Source of the DNA: Sabellastarte sp. h YS-2021
Lineage: Eukaryota > Annelida > Polychaeta > Sabellida > Sabellidae
NCBI GenBank assembly: GCA_964017235.1
Contig: OZ024936.1
Location: forward strand, 91,920,537 to 91,984,536
DNA: 64,000 nucleotides
Direction of reading: 5' to 3'
Shown: one piece after another, positions 55,860 to 64,000 of the stretch
How positions within the stretch are numbered: position 1 is the first letter of the stretch
Layout: each line of letters starts with the position of its first letter
Position numbers and translations under genes: made by a program
Notes under the pieces: model-generated
What the model was told of the DNA's origin: nothing
The model's database searches: none
What the model saw: the letters and a program-made list of their open reading frames with translations, nothing else

Positions 55860-55942
55860 GGCATTATATGTAGGGAGACATCATTTCGGTTCGGTTAATC
55901 CGGAGATTCGGATAATAAAAGGCCGGATAAGCGAGGTTCTAC
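55860..55942. mobile_element. Pogo/Tigger-like terminal fragment
   Basis: GTTCGGTTAATCCGGAGATT, CGGATAATAAAAGG and CCGGATAAGCGAGGTTCTAC end in TGTA next to a (TA)n tract. Inverted, it reads CAGTAGAACCTCGCTTATCC, the usual form of pogo-group termini, which insert at TA. The opposite end was not found, so the copy is partial. Confidence 0.6.
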
Positions 55943-56215
55943 TGTATATATATATATTTTTCCCCTTAAAATAGATATCTTAGACATCTTAGTTATGATA
56001 AATAATTCATTGAAATTTGCAATTGGATGTCCCGGTTATGCTACAGGTGGTCTCAGCACTTAGTACAATTGGAAAACGTATACGAGTGTGTAGCAGGAGT
56101 ACTATATTCGTAATCTTTATGAGTCATATCTTTTTTCTGTATATGTCTAATGAGGGCTGTTTTACTTTTAGTATCCAGCATTTTGTATTATTTACTGGGT
56201 GTACCTTCTGAAGTG

Positions 56216-56560
56216 TGATAGGGACATTACATCAGAAATAGAAACATTTATATAGCGCAAAATAGATACATCTAATGCGCTTGACATCAATAAAAGGAAG
56301 TCCAGGGACATATTAGGTGCCCACCAGGGAAAATGTACTATGCTGGAGATATGCAAGTCTAAACAAGTACATTTTAAATGGCTTTGAAAAGTTGTTATTG
56401 TGTGTGTGTGCTGTGACTGGACCGATTGTGGGAGTCTGTTTCTTTCAATGGGGGAAGCCATAGCAAATCCTCATCTACCAATGGCCTTCCTATAACAAAC
56501 TGAGTAAAGAGATAGCCCATTTCCATCAGCTGGATGACTGGTTTTAATCAAGGATGATAA
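56216..56560 (-). pseudogene. L2 C-terminus and 3' UTR
   Basis: The minus strand reads ERNRLPQSVQSQHTHTITTF and QSHLKCTCLDL, the W/R-N-LP-SV---T---F-S-LK--L block. A 3' region follows with GCGCATTAGATG and TTTTGCGCTATATAAATG, an L2-type tail. It is the 3' end of the L2 whose RT lies at 56755-57930; the SINE sits between. Confidence 0.7.
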
Positions 56561-56614
56561 GTATTATAATATCTTCACATATATCAGTTCTGTTAATACC
56601 TGAGCTTCTGGAGA

Positions 56615-56745
56615 TTCATCGTTAGCTCAGCTGGTCAAACGGCTAGACTTGTGTTTATTTCTGGGTCTAATCCCAAGTCTATGGGATCAACTCCCAGCAG
56701 AACCAATCAATAATTTCTCTTCCCATAACAGTATGTAGGCTGGGA
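56615..56745 (+). mobile_element. tRNA-derived SINE (family D)
   Basis: GTTAGCTCAGCTGGTCAAAC is a near-perfect tRNA A box and GGGATCAACTCCCAGCAGAA a degenerate B box, followed by CCAATCAATAATTTCTCTTC. No acceptor stem closes, and the sequence between the boxes is longer than in a tRNA. It interrupts the L2. Confidence 0.7.
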
Positions 56746-56754
56746 TAATTTAAT

Positions 56755-57930
56755 TGCCTTGAATGTTATAAGATTATATTTAAACAAGATATGGTATGGA
56801 ATGGGGAGCCAGGGAAATTTTGCTAACTGCTAATCATTGAGTTTGGAAGCAGGGCTGAAGTCTCCACACTGAAGAATTTGTGGATACAGTCCTTGAGGTG
56901 ACAGTAGCAGGCATGGCAAACCTTAGTTTTGTGACTGGCAAAACTGTTTCCAGAGTCACAAGTAAAACCTAAGTTCTTAGCTACATTGTTTTGTGAGATA
57001 GAATTTCCAAGGGACAGGGTGGGAAATTTTTGCATAAGGGACTCTCTGGCATATCTATCACCAGTGATGATGAATTTTGTTTCCTCTGTGTTGAATTTCA
57101 GTTTCACACTGTCCATCCACTTTTGAACACATTTAGACACTCAGTAACCTCAGCAAAACTGGAATCAAAGTTCCTAGTGTCAAGTGTTAGATATATTTGG
57201 ATATCATCAGGATATAGATGGTGGGTGACATTGAAAAATGTTACAAACGAGGGTAGTGTAAAGTGTAAAAAGGAGGGGACCCAGGACAGAGCCCTGGGGT
57301 ACGTCATAGGGGAGTAAAGGCATCTAAAAAGATATTACCCAGATTAACCCTCTGTCTGTGCTTTGTAAGATAGGATTTGATCCATACTGTGCCATCAATA
57401 CCAAAGTTGTGAGTGCAACAGACTTTCCAAAGTACATTGAATCAACAATGTCATTTTGGATTTTAAGGAGTACTCTTTCTGTAGAATGCAATCTAAGTAG
57501 ACTGGTTAACATTGTAGAACCCCTCCTTATTAAAGTGACTATTTAACTGGTTAGCCAATGTTTTTCAATCATTTTGGATATGAAACTAAAGTTGGACACT
57601 GCTCTGTGATTTTTCAGACGATTTCTGTCTAGACTAGGTTTCTTGAGAAGACGGTGACGTATCTGGTTTTAAAGCTGTTTGGAAAACTCACTTTTTTGAG
57701 GGAGTAATTTATGATATTGGTAATTGGAGTGAATAGGATGTCCGTGCACTCTTTAACTAGTGTGGTATCGGGTTCAGATCACAGAATTAGTTAGAAGATT
57801 TTAGAATTTTGAGGATGTCATCCTCAGAAACTGGCTCGAAGGAGGAGAGGATGCTGTTGTTGCTTCTTGGTCTAGTAGCAGAGACTGGGGCTGATGACTG
57901 AAGTGCTACTCTGATTTTCATAATTTTGGT
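56755..57930 (-). pseudogene. L2 reverse transcriptase, right arm and beyond
   Basis: From 57930 down: SVISPSLCY, DPDTTLVKECTDILFTPITN, ETALLKIQNDIVDSMYFGK-like frames, YPRALSWVPSFLHFTLPSFV (in a shifted frame of the GVPQGSVLGPLLF block), YPDDIQIYLTLDTRNFDSSF and MSKCVQKWMDSVKLKFNTEE, then KFIITGDRYARESLMQKFPT and VAKNLGFTCDSGNSFASHKT. Below 57010 it continues as L2, whereas the left-arm copy stops, so this arm holds the fuller L2. Many frame breaks; inactive. Confidence 0.8.
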
Positions 57931-60009
57931 TAAAAAGTTTTTATTATTCTATTAGACAATTATCAATGTAGACAACATTATTCAGACCCTTCATTCCTGT
58001 CTTACAGTAGCAGTTCCATTTTATACTTGACTTTTATAGTGCTTAAACTCTACATCAAAGCAGACTCATAGGATGCAACAATTGTAAACAATATTACAAA
58101 ATTCATGAGTGTATGGCCATAGCAATGGCATAGACATAGTAGTACCCTCATACTTTCTACTGTTGGTGGAAATTTTGGACTAAAAAGCTCTGAGTGTATG
58201 GCCATGGAAGTAAGAATTGCCACAATATGCAAACTTTATGGACAGAGGATTAGCAGTAGATGGGGGCATGAGGATTTGCATGAAACTGCTATAAATGTAG
58301 GCAATACCACCTGTCGAGTGGTCAGGGATTTTGTGGGCTAACTTTTAGTGATTGTGTTATAACAATAACCTCAATATGGGTGTTATAAGTTTAATGTTTC
58401 ATGCTTTAACAAAAGTGTAAGATAAAAACAGGTATTTCATGATAAAACAACATAATGCTATTAAAATATATTCAGCAGGTAGTGGCCAGAAACAAGATGA
58501 AATATATACTTATCTGCCAAAGGCATATGAATTATTCTTTACAAAAGTAAGCAGGCTTCAGGTTTTCACATCAAACAGCTAAGGATAAAAACTATTTGTA
58601 ATACATTATGATGTATAGAACTATTTTAATTTCATTGTTCATGCTGTTAAAACAAAACCAACTTTTGCCAAAGTGATTCACAGTAAGCAATCAATTATCT
58701 TTTTGTAATACCGCAAAACCAATAGAGCTGTGGAATAGAAATCGTTGTTTTTTCGTGTGAGTTGTTAAGCCTTAAACTCTTATTTTATTCAAATAAATTA
58801 CCTCAAGCAAGATTCTTTAAGTCTAATCCTATGTAAGTATTATATAAACTCAAGTTTGAGTGTGGATTTTTCTTTACATGTCTTTGCACTTCAAGTTATG
58901 TGTATAAATGCATCTAATATTAATATGTTAAGCCTTAAACTCTTATTTTATTCAAATAAATTACCTCAAGCAAGATTCTTTAAGTCTAATCCTATGTAAG
59001 TATTATATAAACTCAAGTTTGAGTGTGGCTTTTTCTTTACATGTCTTTGCATTTCAAGTTATGTGTATAAATGCATCTAATATTAATATTTCTTACTACT
59101 GGTATAATTTTAATATCCAACAAACATTGTATCTTACGTTATACCCCTTTCACACTACAGATGGTATAACCCTTGGTTATAGGCATTAGACAAAATGTCC
59201 TATCTCTTAGCTACTGTCAGATGTCAGTATGTAAACTTGTGATACAGTGGCCCCCAAGTCCCATTCCTTGAGTGCCCCATGGAAATTTTGAAATGTTCAG
59301 AATGTCCCCCTCAGACACCCAAAACTGCTATAAATGTAGGCAATACCACCTGTCGAGTGGTCATGGCATTTGTGGGCTAACTTTTAGTGATTGTGTTATA
59401 ACAATAACCTCAATATGGGTGTTATGAGTTTAATGTTTAACAAAAGTGTAAGATAATAAGGTATTTTATGATAAAACAACATAAATGCTATTAAAATATA
59501 TTCAGCAGGTAGTGGCCAGAAACAAGATGAAATATATACTTATCTGCCAAAGGTATATGAATTATTCTTCACAAAAGCAAGCAGGCTTCAGGTTTTCACA
59601 TCAAACAGCTAAGGATAAATACTATTTGTAATATATTATGATGTATAGAACTATTTTAGTTTCATTGTTCATGCTGTTAAAACAAAACCAACTTTTGCCA
59701 AAGTGATTCACAGTAAGCAATCAATTATCTTTTTGTAATACCACAAAACCAATAGAGCTATGGAATAGAAATCGCTATTTTTTCGTGTGAGTTGTTAAGC
59801 CTTAAACTCTTATTTTATTCAAATAAATCACCTCAAGCAAGATTCTTTAAATCTAATCCTATGTAAATATTATATAAACTCAAGTTTGAGTGTCGCTTTT
59901 TCTTTACATGTCTTTGCATTTCAAGTTATGTGTATAAATGCATCTAATATTAATATTTTTTTATTACTGGTATAATTTTAATAACCACCAAATGTTGTAT
60001 CTTACGTTA

Positions 60010-60600
60010 TACCCCTTTCACACTACAGATGGTATAACCCTCGGTTATAGGCGTTAGACAAAATGTCCTATCCCTTAGCTACTGTCAGATGTCAGTATGT
60101 GAACTTGTGATACAGTGGCCCCCAAGTCCCATTCCTTGAATGTTCCATGGAAATTTTGAAATGTTCAGAATGTCCACCTCGGACACCCAAAACATCAGTC
60201 ACCATTAACAACCATGTCTTGTCTGCCCTACCACCATTCCTGTATCAGTGTGTCTATTTTAATGACCTTCTGTAGATAATTTTTTGTAATATGGTAACCA
60301 AAAGTAAAATATGGTATGACTCGCACAGCCACTGATGGTTTGCCGTATGCAACCATCAGAAACAGAAGGATGAGAGTAGTACAAACATCTATCACCCTGG
60401 AGAATACCTCTATGTACCTTTATATAGCCATTAGGTGAACACCTGATACTGAGCCAAGAACAGGTCACAACCACCGAACACCAGAGTAACAACACCATGG
60501 GTACATTAAAACTCAGAAGGTATTAGGTATCCTGATAGGCAGTTCAACCAATGAGAAATTCTTCTAACTGTAGGGTATACCACCTGTAGTGTGAAAAGGC
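60010..60600. mobile_element. MITE-like element, right-arm copy
   Basis: Inverted counterpart of 51044-51635, with ends TTTCACACTACAGATGGTAT and TACCACCTGTAGTGTGAAAA. It differs by several small deletions. Confidence 0.6.
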
Positions 60601-60819
60601 AATTAATACTGAAACATACAGATCAGGTAATGTTTTTGTTTTTCTGGCACCACTTACTCTATCAACAAGTGCATGTTTCAGTTTCATTATTTTTGCTGAC
60701 ATAAATGTTCATCTGGATATCTAATGCATTGACAGGTCCACGTTTAATGACATCCTTCAGTGTTGCATTTTGGTTCAAGGCATTAAAGGCTTAACTACTA
60801 TATTGGCTCACACTGTTAA

Positions 60820-61120
60820 AGTTTTGATTATATCTCCTTATGACTCCCATTTTGTGTGGAATGTTAGTGTCAGTGACTTCATATTTGACCATGTTGCTAT
60901 AAGATGCCAACTTGATCTCTCCCATCCATCAACCAGCATTAAAAAATCTGTCTCTTATTGTCAGTACCGCAAGATTGATATTGACCAGTTCTGCAATGAC
61001 CTCAACAATATACCATTTGTACTGTCTCCCGAAAGAACTGCGACAAAATTATATGATCAGTATGCCAATGTTCTAACGTACGTACTTAGCAAAACAGCAG
61101 TCACAGGCTTGGCTGTCTGA
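60820..61120 (+). pseudogene. L2 endonuclease C-terminal piece, right arm
   Basis: Reads ISPYDSHFVWNVSVSDFIFD and HVAIRCQLDLSHPSTSIKKS, then YRKIDIDQFCNDLNN. The catalytic Asp-His pair is kept, but the preceding Ser is Phe. It is the inverted counterpart of the array pieces at 47518-47880 and 50519-50881. Confidence 0.75.
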
Positions 61121-61159
61121 CTCATATTGCATGGCGGGCTCTCTAAGGCGGCAATTTGA

Positions 61160-61350
61160 TGCAGTTGAACAGATTTGTATTTATACTCAGCGCAATGTCT
61201 CCATGTACTACAGGACTCTAAGCACTATATAACCCATTTGACTGTATAAGTACAGTCCATTTCTCCAATTACTTGCATTCCCCTAACTCCCACTGTGGTC
61301 TAGTAATGCAGAGGACGTGGGTTCAATCCCAGGTACAGGTAAATACATAG
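61160..61350 (+). mobile_element. Rearranged family-A SINE, head and tail in inverted relative order
   Basis: Plus strand: the inverted tail (TATTTATACTCAGCGCAATG, AGCACTATATAACC) is followed by a forward head (CCACTGTGGTCTAGTAATGC, GTGGGTTCAATCCCAGGTAC). In the copy at 2418-2750 both parts lie in the same orientation, so here the head is flipped relative to the tail, or two copies met. The left-arm array carries the same arrangement, inverted. Confidence 0.6.
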
Positions 61351-61379
61351 TAGATCAAGGATCCCCAAGCAAAGTGCCT

Positions 61380-62100
61380 GGTGCAACCAACTGGCCCATA
61401 AAGACAAGGGCTCCTGCTATACCAATTCATCACTGCAAACAGTGACGACCCCAAGAAGCTTGGGCGGTCATTAAGGAAGGTATTGCACCATAACTTTGAG
61501 ACTATTTTGCCTTTTCACAGCTCAAAAAAGCCCCACAGACACTTTTGCTGCTTTTTTCTCCAAGAAAATAAGCAAAATCAGGGATGCAGTCTCTGCTTCT
61601 GGCCCTCCTAATGATGTACCTAATGTGGCACCTCCTGTTTTCAAAGCCTTGGTCCCTGTTACCAAAGATGAGATCTGCAAGACTATCAGTGAGTCGTCCA
61701 CTAATTAGTGTGTATTGGACCCTATACCCACATTCATCCTTCAGAATTGACTTGATATCCTCCTGCCATCTATTAGCTGGTCTCTTGCTGAAAGCTCTCT
61801 CCATGATGTTTTCAAGAAAACAGTTGTCACCTCCTCTGATAAAGACGGCTTCCCTAAGCCGTGATGAACTGAATTACTGTCCAGTGTCTGATATTTGTTA
61901 CCTGTCCAAATTTGCTCAGTGAGTTGTTACCAAGCAGTTAATGTCCCTCATCAATAATAACAATCCTCATCAGTTGGCTTATAAGCCAAGAAATTCCATT
62001 GAAACTGCTTTATTGTCAATAAAAAGAAGATCCATCTCTCTCTGACATGTGGGGAATCCACAACTTTAGTGTTATTTTACTTGTTGACAGCAACTGAATT
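61380..62100 (+). pseudogene. L2 linker and RT N-terminus, right of the duplication
   Basis: Reads TDTFAAFFSKKISKIRDAVS, VFKALVPVTKDEICKTISES, LDPIPTFILQ, SLAESSLHDVFKKTVVTSS, ELNYCPVSDICYLSKFAQ and HQLAYKPRNSIETALLSI in shifting frames. These follow L2 RT order (DPIPT, LKK, NYRPVSN, LSK, Q-AYR--HSTETALL). It continues beyond the arm edge at 61655. Degraded. Confidence 0.7.
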
Positions 62101-62327
62101 CATTGTTTTTGGTTGTAAGGCTCAACATTAGAAAAATTCCTCTCTCTTTCCTGTCAGTGTTCATGGAAGTCCTCATCATCTTGCTGACTTTGTCAAAAAC
62201 CAAAGTGTATTGTTTGATGCAGATTTTTCCTTCTCTGAACACATTAAACATGACATGGCTATTCCAGGAACCCCAATTAGTTTTTTACTTGGGTGATACA
62301 GGGAAACCACACTTAACAGGCCCCTAA
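62101..62327 (+). other. Possible further L2 remnant
   Basis: LNIRKIPLSF and LLTLSKTKVYCLMQIFPSLN hint at the post-YADD region of an L2 in broken frames, but the match is too weak to define. Confidence 0.3.
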
Positions 62328-62420
62328 ATTTCCTAAATGAAATTGAAGATCACAAACTTCAAATACCTCCAGGATTCATGAGGAAAGGGTTAAACAAAAG
62401 GATAATAAATATAAAATATG
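62328..62420 (+). repeat. Direct repeat, first copy
   Basis: TTTCCTAAATGAAATTGAAG, then CACAAACTTCAA and CCAGGATTCATGAGGAAAGG, recur at 63909-64000 with few changes. Confidence 0.9.
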
Positions 62421-63235
62421 TTGTTTAATGATACCCAGCAAGAAAATTTAACGAAAGAAAAAAAATCAAAATTCTGCATATTTATTGAAGCCTTCTAGTC
62501 GCTAACTACTTGTACTAACAGAACAGCAAATATTCATAGGTAACATGATTTTGTGCTGTTTTGTAACAGATTACCAGATGTTTCAACCTTCAAACCATTT
62601 TGCCTGTTGCTTTCAAAGACGGTTCGCCTCCTACTTTTGCCCAACTACTTGCACTCTGTATACGGCCATAGTGTCGACCAACTATGAAAATAGAAAGGCT
62701 GCTTCATGATCAAGTATCACATATATTGTTAGAAAATCCCAATAATAGCTGTACTTGTTTTGACTGATGACCACCGCCACTAGACTATGGTGTCTCTTGA
62801 ATACCTTCTTTGGCTTTAGAATGTTTTCCTTCCTATCTTGCAAACAAGAGCACTCAAAGAGTGTAGACCTTCACCAAGGACCATCAGCTCCTAGATTGCG
62901 TATTATTGCAATGATAAAAATACTATTAAAATCCTTCATCCAAATTATGATGCGTATCACCTCCAATATTTTATCATCCACAGGTATTGGCGTAGTAAAC
63001 AACTTCCTTCTTCTCACTGGCCGCCATATTGCTAGGAACACACAAATTGAAAGAGAAGATTTTCATCTTTTATTAGTGGATACACGCGGTGTTGAATACT
63101 TCTATTTTATCAGTTTGGTTATATAACCTAATGGAATAATATAATGACGATAATTCACAGGAAAAGATGAGTATTTTTAACATATTTTACAACTTAAAAA
63201 TTGATCTCGACTTTACGTTGTTAAAGATTGCCAAA
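62421..63235. other. No recognised gene between the direct repeats
   Basis: An open frame of 119 codons (62767-63126) has no family signature. GGCCGCCATATTG at about 63020 resembles a YY1 site but is isolated. Confidence 0.35.
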
Positions 63236-63418
63236 GGGTTGCAAGATTGCAACATTGCAATTGCAACAATCCAGATTGCAACAATCCAATTGCAACAATC
63301 CAAGCAAGATTGCAAGATTGCAACATTGCAATTGCAACAATCCAGATTGCAACAATCCAATTGCAACAATCCAATCCAATCCAATTGCAACAATCCAGAT
63401 TGCAAGATTGCAACATTT
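63236..63418. repeat. Minisatellite of ATTGCAACA/ATCCA words
   Basis: Short words (GATTGCAAGATTGCAACATT, GCAATTGCAACAATCCAGAT) are arranged in a ~67-base higher-order unit. That unit occurs almost twice (63238-63304 and 63306-63371) and then decays with an extra (AATCC)3. The absence of stop codons in five of six frames is a by-product of the word composition, not evidence for a protein. Confidence 0.92.
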
Positions 63419-63908
63419 CTTTTGCTAAATTTGTAGGAGAGAGTAGGAGACCAGGGCTTGTTATATTAGCTTATATAGAGGAACGATGCCTGTCAAAATA
63501 AAATATTTTCAGTGTTTAACCCCTAGTTGCTACATTCTCGAGATTTTAAAAGCCTAGACCTGTAAAACAGTAAAGACTTGATGACCAGGACTCGATGTAT
63601 ATAGCGAATATACAGTAACTATGCCTGACAAAATAAAATAGAATAAGATAAAATGTGAAGTATTAGTAACTTAATCACTATGTGCTACATTCTTGACCTT
63701 TTAATGGTTTATATATGAATGCTATTTAAAATAAAATAAGAAAATTAGAAAATTTAATATCACAGAATTCTGTGGGATTTTCAAGCAATATTTTAAAATA
63801 AAATGTGCAAATAAGAAAAAATGAGGTATCACTCAAAACTTCTACAAATACAAGAGATTTGGGTGAAAATAAGGGTTGAATCGTTGGAAACAGTTGGATA
63901 CTATGTTG
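63419..63908. other. No recognised feature
   Basis: AT-rich with recurring AAAATAAAAT words; no coding signature. Confidence 0.4.
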
Positions 63909-64000
63909 TTTCCTAAATGAAATTGAAGGTCACAAACTTCAAGTACCGCCAGGATTCATGAGGAAAGGGACAAACAAAAGGATAATAAATATGAAATATG
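63909..64000 (+). repeat. Direct repeat, second copy (runs off the window)
   Basis: Matches 62328-62420 over the full remaining length, with substitutions such as AAGGTCACA for AAGATCACA. The match reaches the last base of the window, so its end is unknown. Confidence 0.9.

Larger units (their letters stand above)
57010..61655. repeat. Right arm of the large inverted duplication
   Basis: Reverse complement of the left arm. It contains its own direct duplication, 58286-59325 and 59326-60187, both beginning CTGCTATAAATGTAGGCAAT and sharing most of their sequence. The second copy lacks some blocks and has one instead of two 162-bp units. Only one copy of the L2-endonuclease/SINE unit is present, against four in the left arm. 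Confidence 0.85.

Noticed and set aside
56615-56700. tRNA gene
   Set aside because: Good A box, but the interval to the B box is too long and no acceptor stem forms; a related degraded copy at 17.1 kb shows it is a SINE.
62767-63126. 119-codon protein gene
   Set aside because: No recognised family; position between direct repeats and lack of any conserved motif make chance likely.
63236-63418. CRISPR-like array or repetitive protein gene
   Set aside because: There are no unique spacers of constant length; the words are a nested minisatellite, and open frames on both strands follow from composition.

Overview
The window reads as AT-rich genomic DNA of an invertebrate animal, most likely marine. 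Two lines of evidence support this: a secreted-type protein split over phase-2 introns, and a repeat population of L2/CR1-like LINEs, a Tx1/L1-like LINE, tyrosine-recombinase retrotransposons of the DIRS/Ngaro group, tRNA-derived SINEs and small inverted-repeat DNA elements. The phylum cannot be fixed from the sequence. There is no prokaryotic gene organisation, no rRNA, no convincing tRNA gene and no CRISPR array.

Host genes are few. (1) Three minus-strand exons (16046-15917, 6563-6408, 6091-5809) join in phase and encode three consecutive Kunitz domains with all 18 cysteines. The ~9.35 kb intron between the first two holds a whole Ngaro-type retrotransposon (7606-~15200). A broken paralogous Kunitz exon lies at 46.2 kb on the plus strand. 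(2) A plus-strand exon at 20.1-20.35 kb encodes the C-terminal part of a NADAR (YbiA-like) domain, with a frameshift in a run of ten A. No other host coding region could be supported.

Layout. 0.46-1.56 kb: diverged tandem repeat. 2.4-5.5 kb: SINE, LINE fragments and a 233-bp fold-back element. 5.8-16.05 kb: Kunitz gene, with the Ngaro element in its intron. That element shows A1 - gag-like - RT/RNase H - tyrosine recombinase - B1 - A2 - B2, and its recombinase reading frame is split by a younger 5'-truncated L2. 16.3-23 kb: AATGTTT-rich block, LINE 3' fragment, NADAR exon, degenerate satellite. 23.98-31.7 kb: a decayed Tx1/L1-like LINE whose endonuclease is split by a 3.78-kb transposon with ~95-bp terminal inverted repeats and an 11-bp target duplication. 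31.7-36.4 kb: only SINE pieces recognised. 36.6-43.6 kb: a second, decayed tyrosine-recombinase retroelement on the minus strand, carrying a SINE and an L2 in its gag region. 43.7-46.3 kb: small repeats and the Kunitz remnant. 46.98-61.66 kb: a large imperfect inverted duplication (arms ~6.95 and ~4.65 kb around a ~3.1-kb spacer) built from L2, SINE and MITE pieces, with a four-unit ~1-kb tandem array in the left arm. 62-64 kb: L2 remnant, a minisatellite, and a ~92-bp direct repeat running off the window end.

The genes do not form a pathway. The main content is a layered transposon record in which reading frames and target duplications give relative ages.
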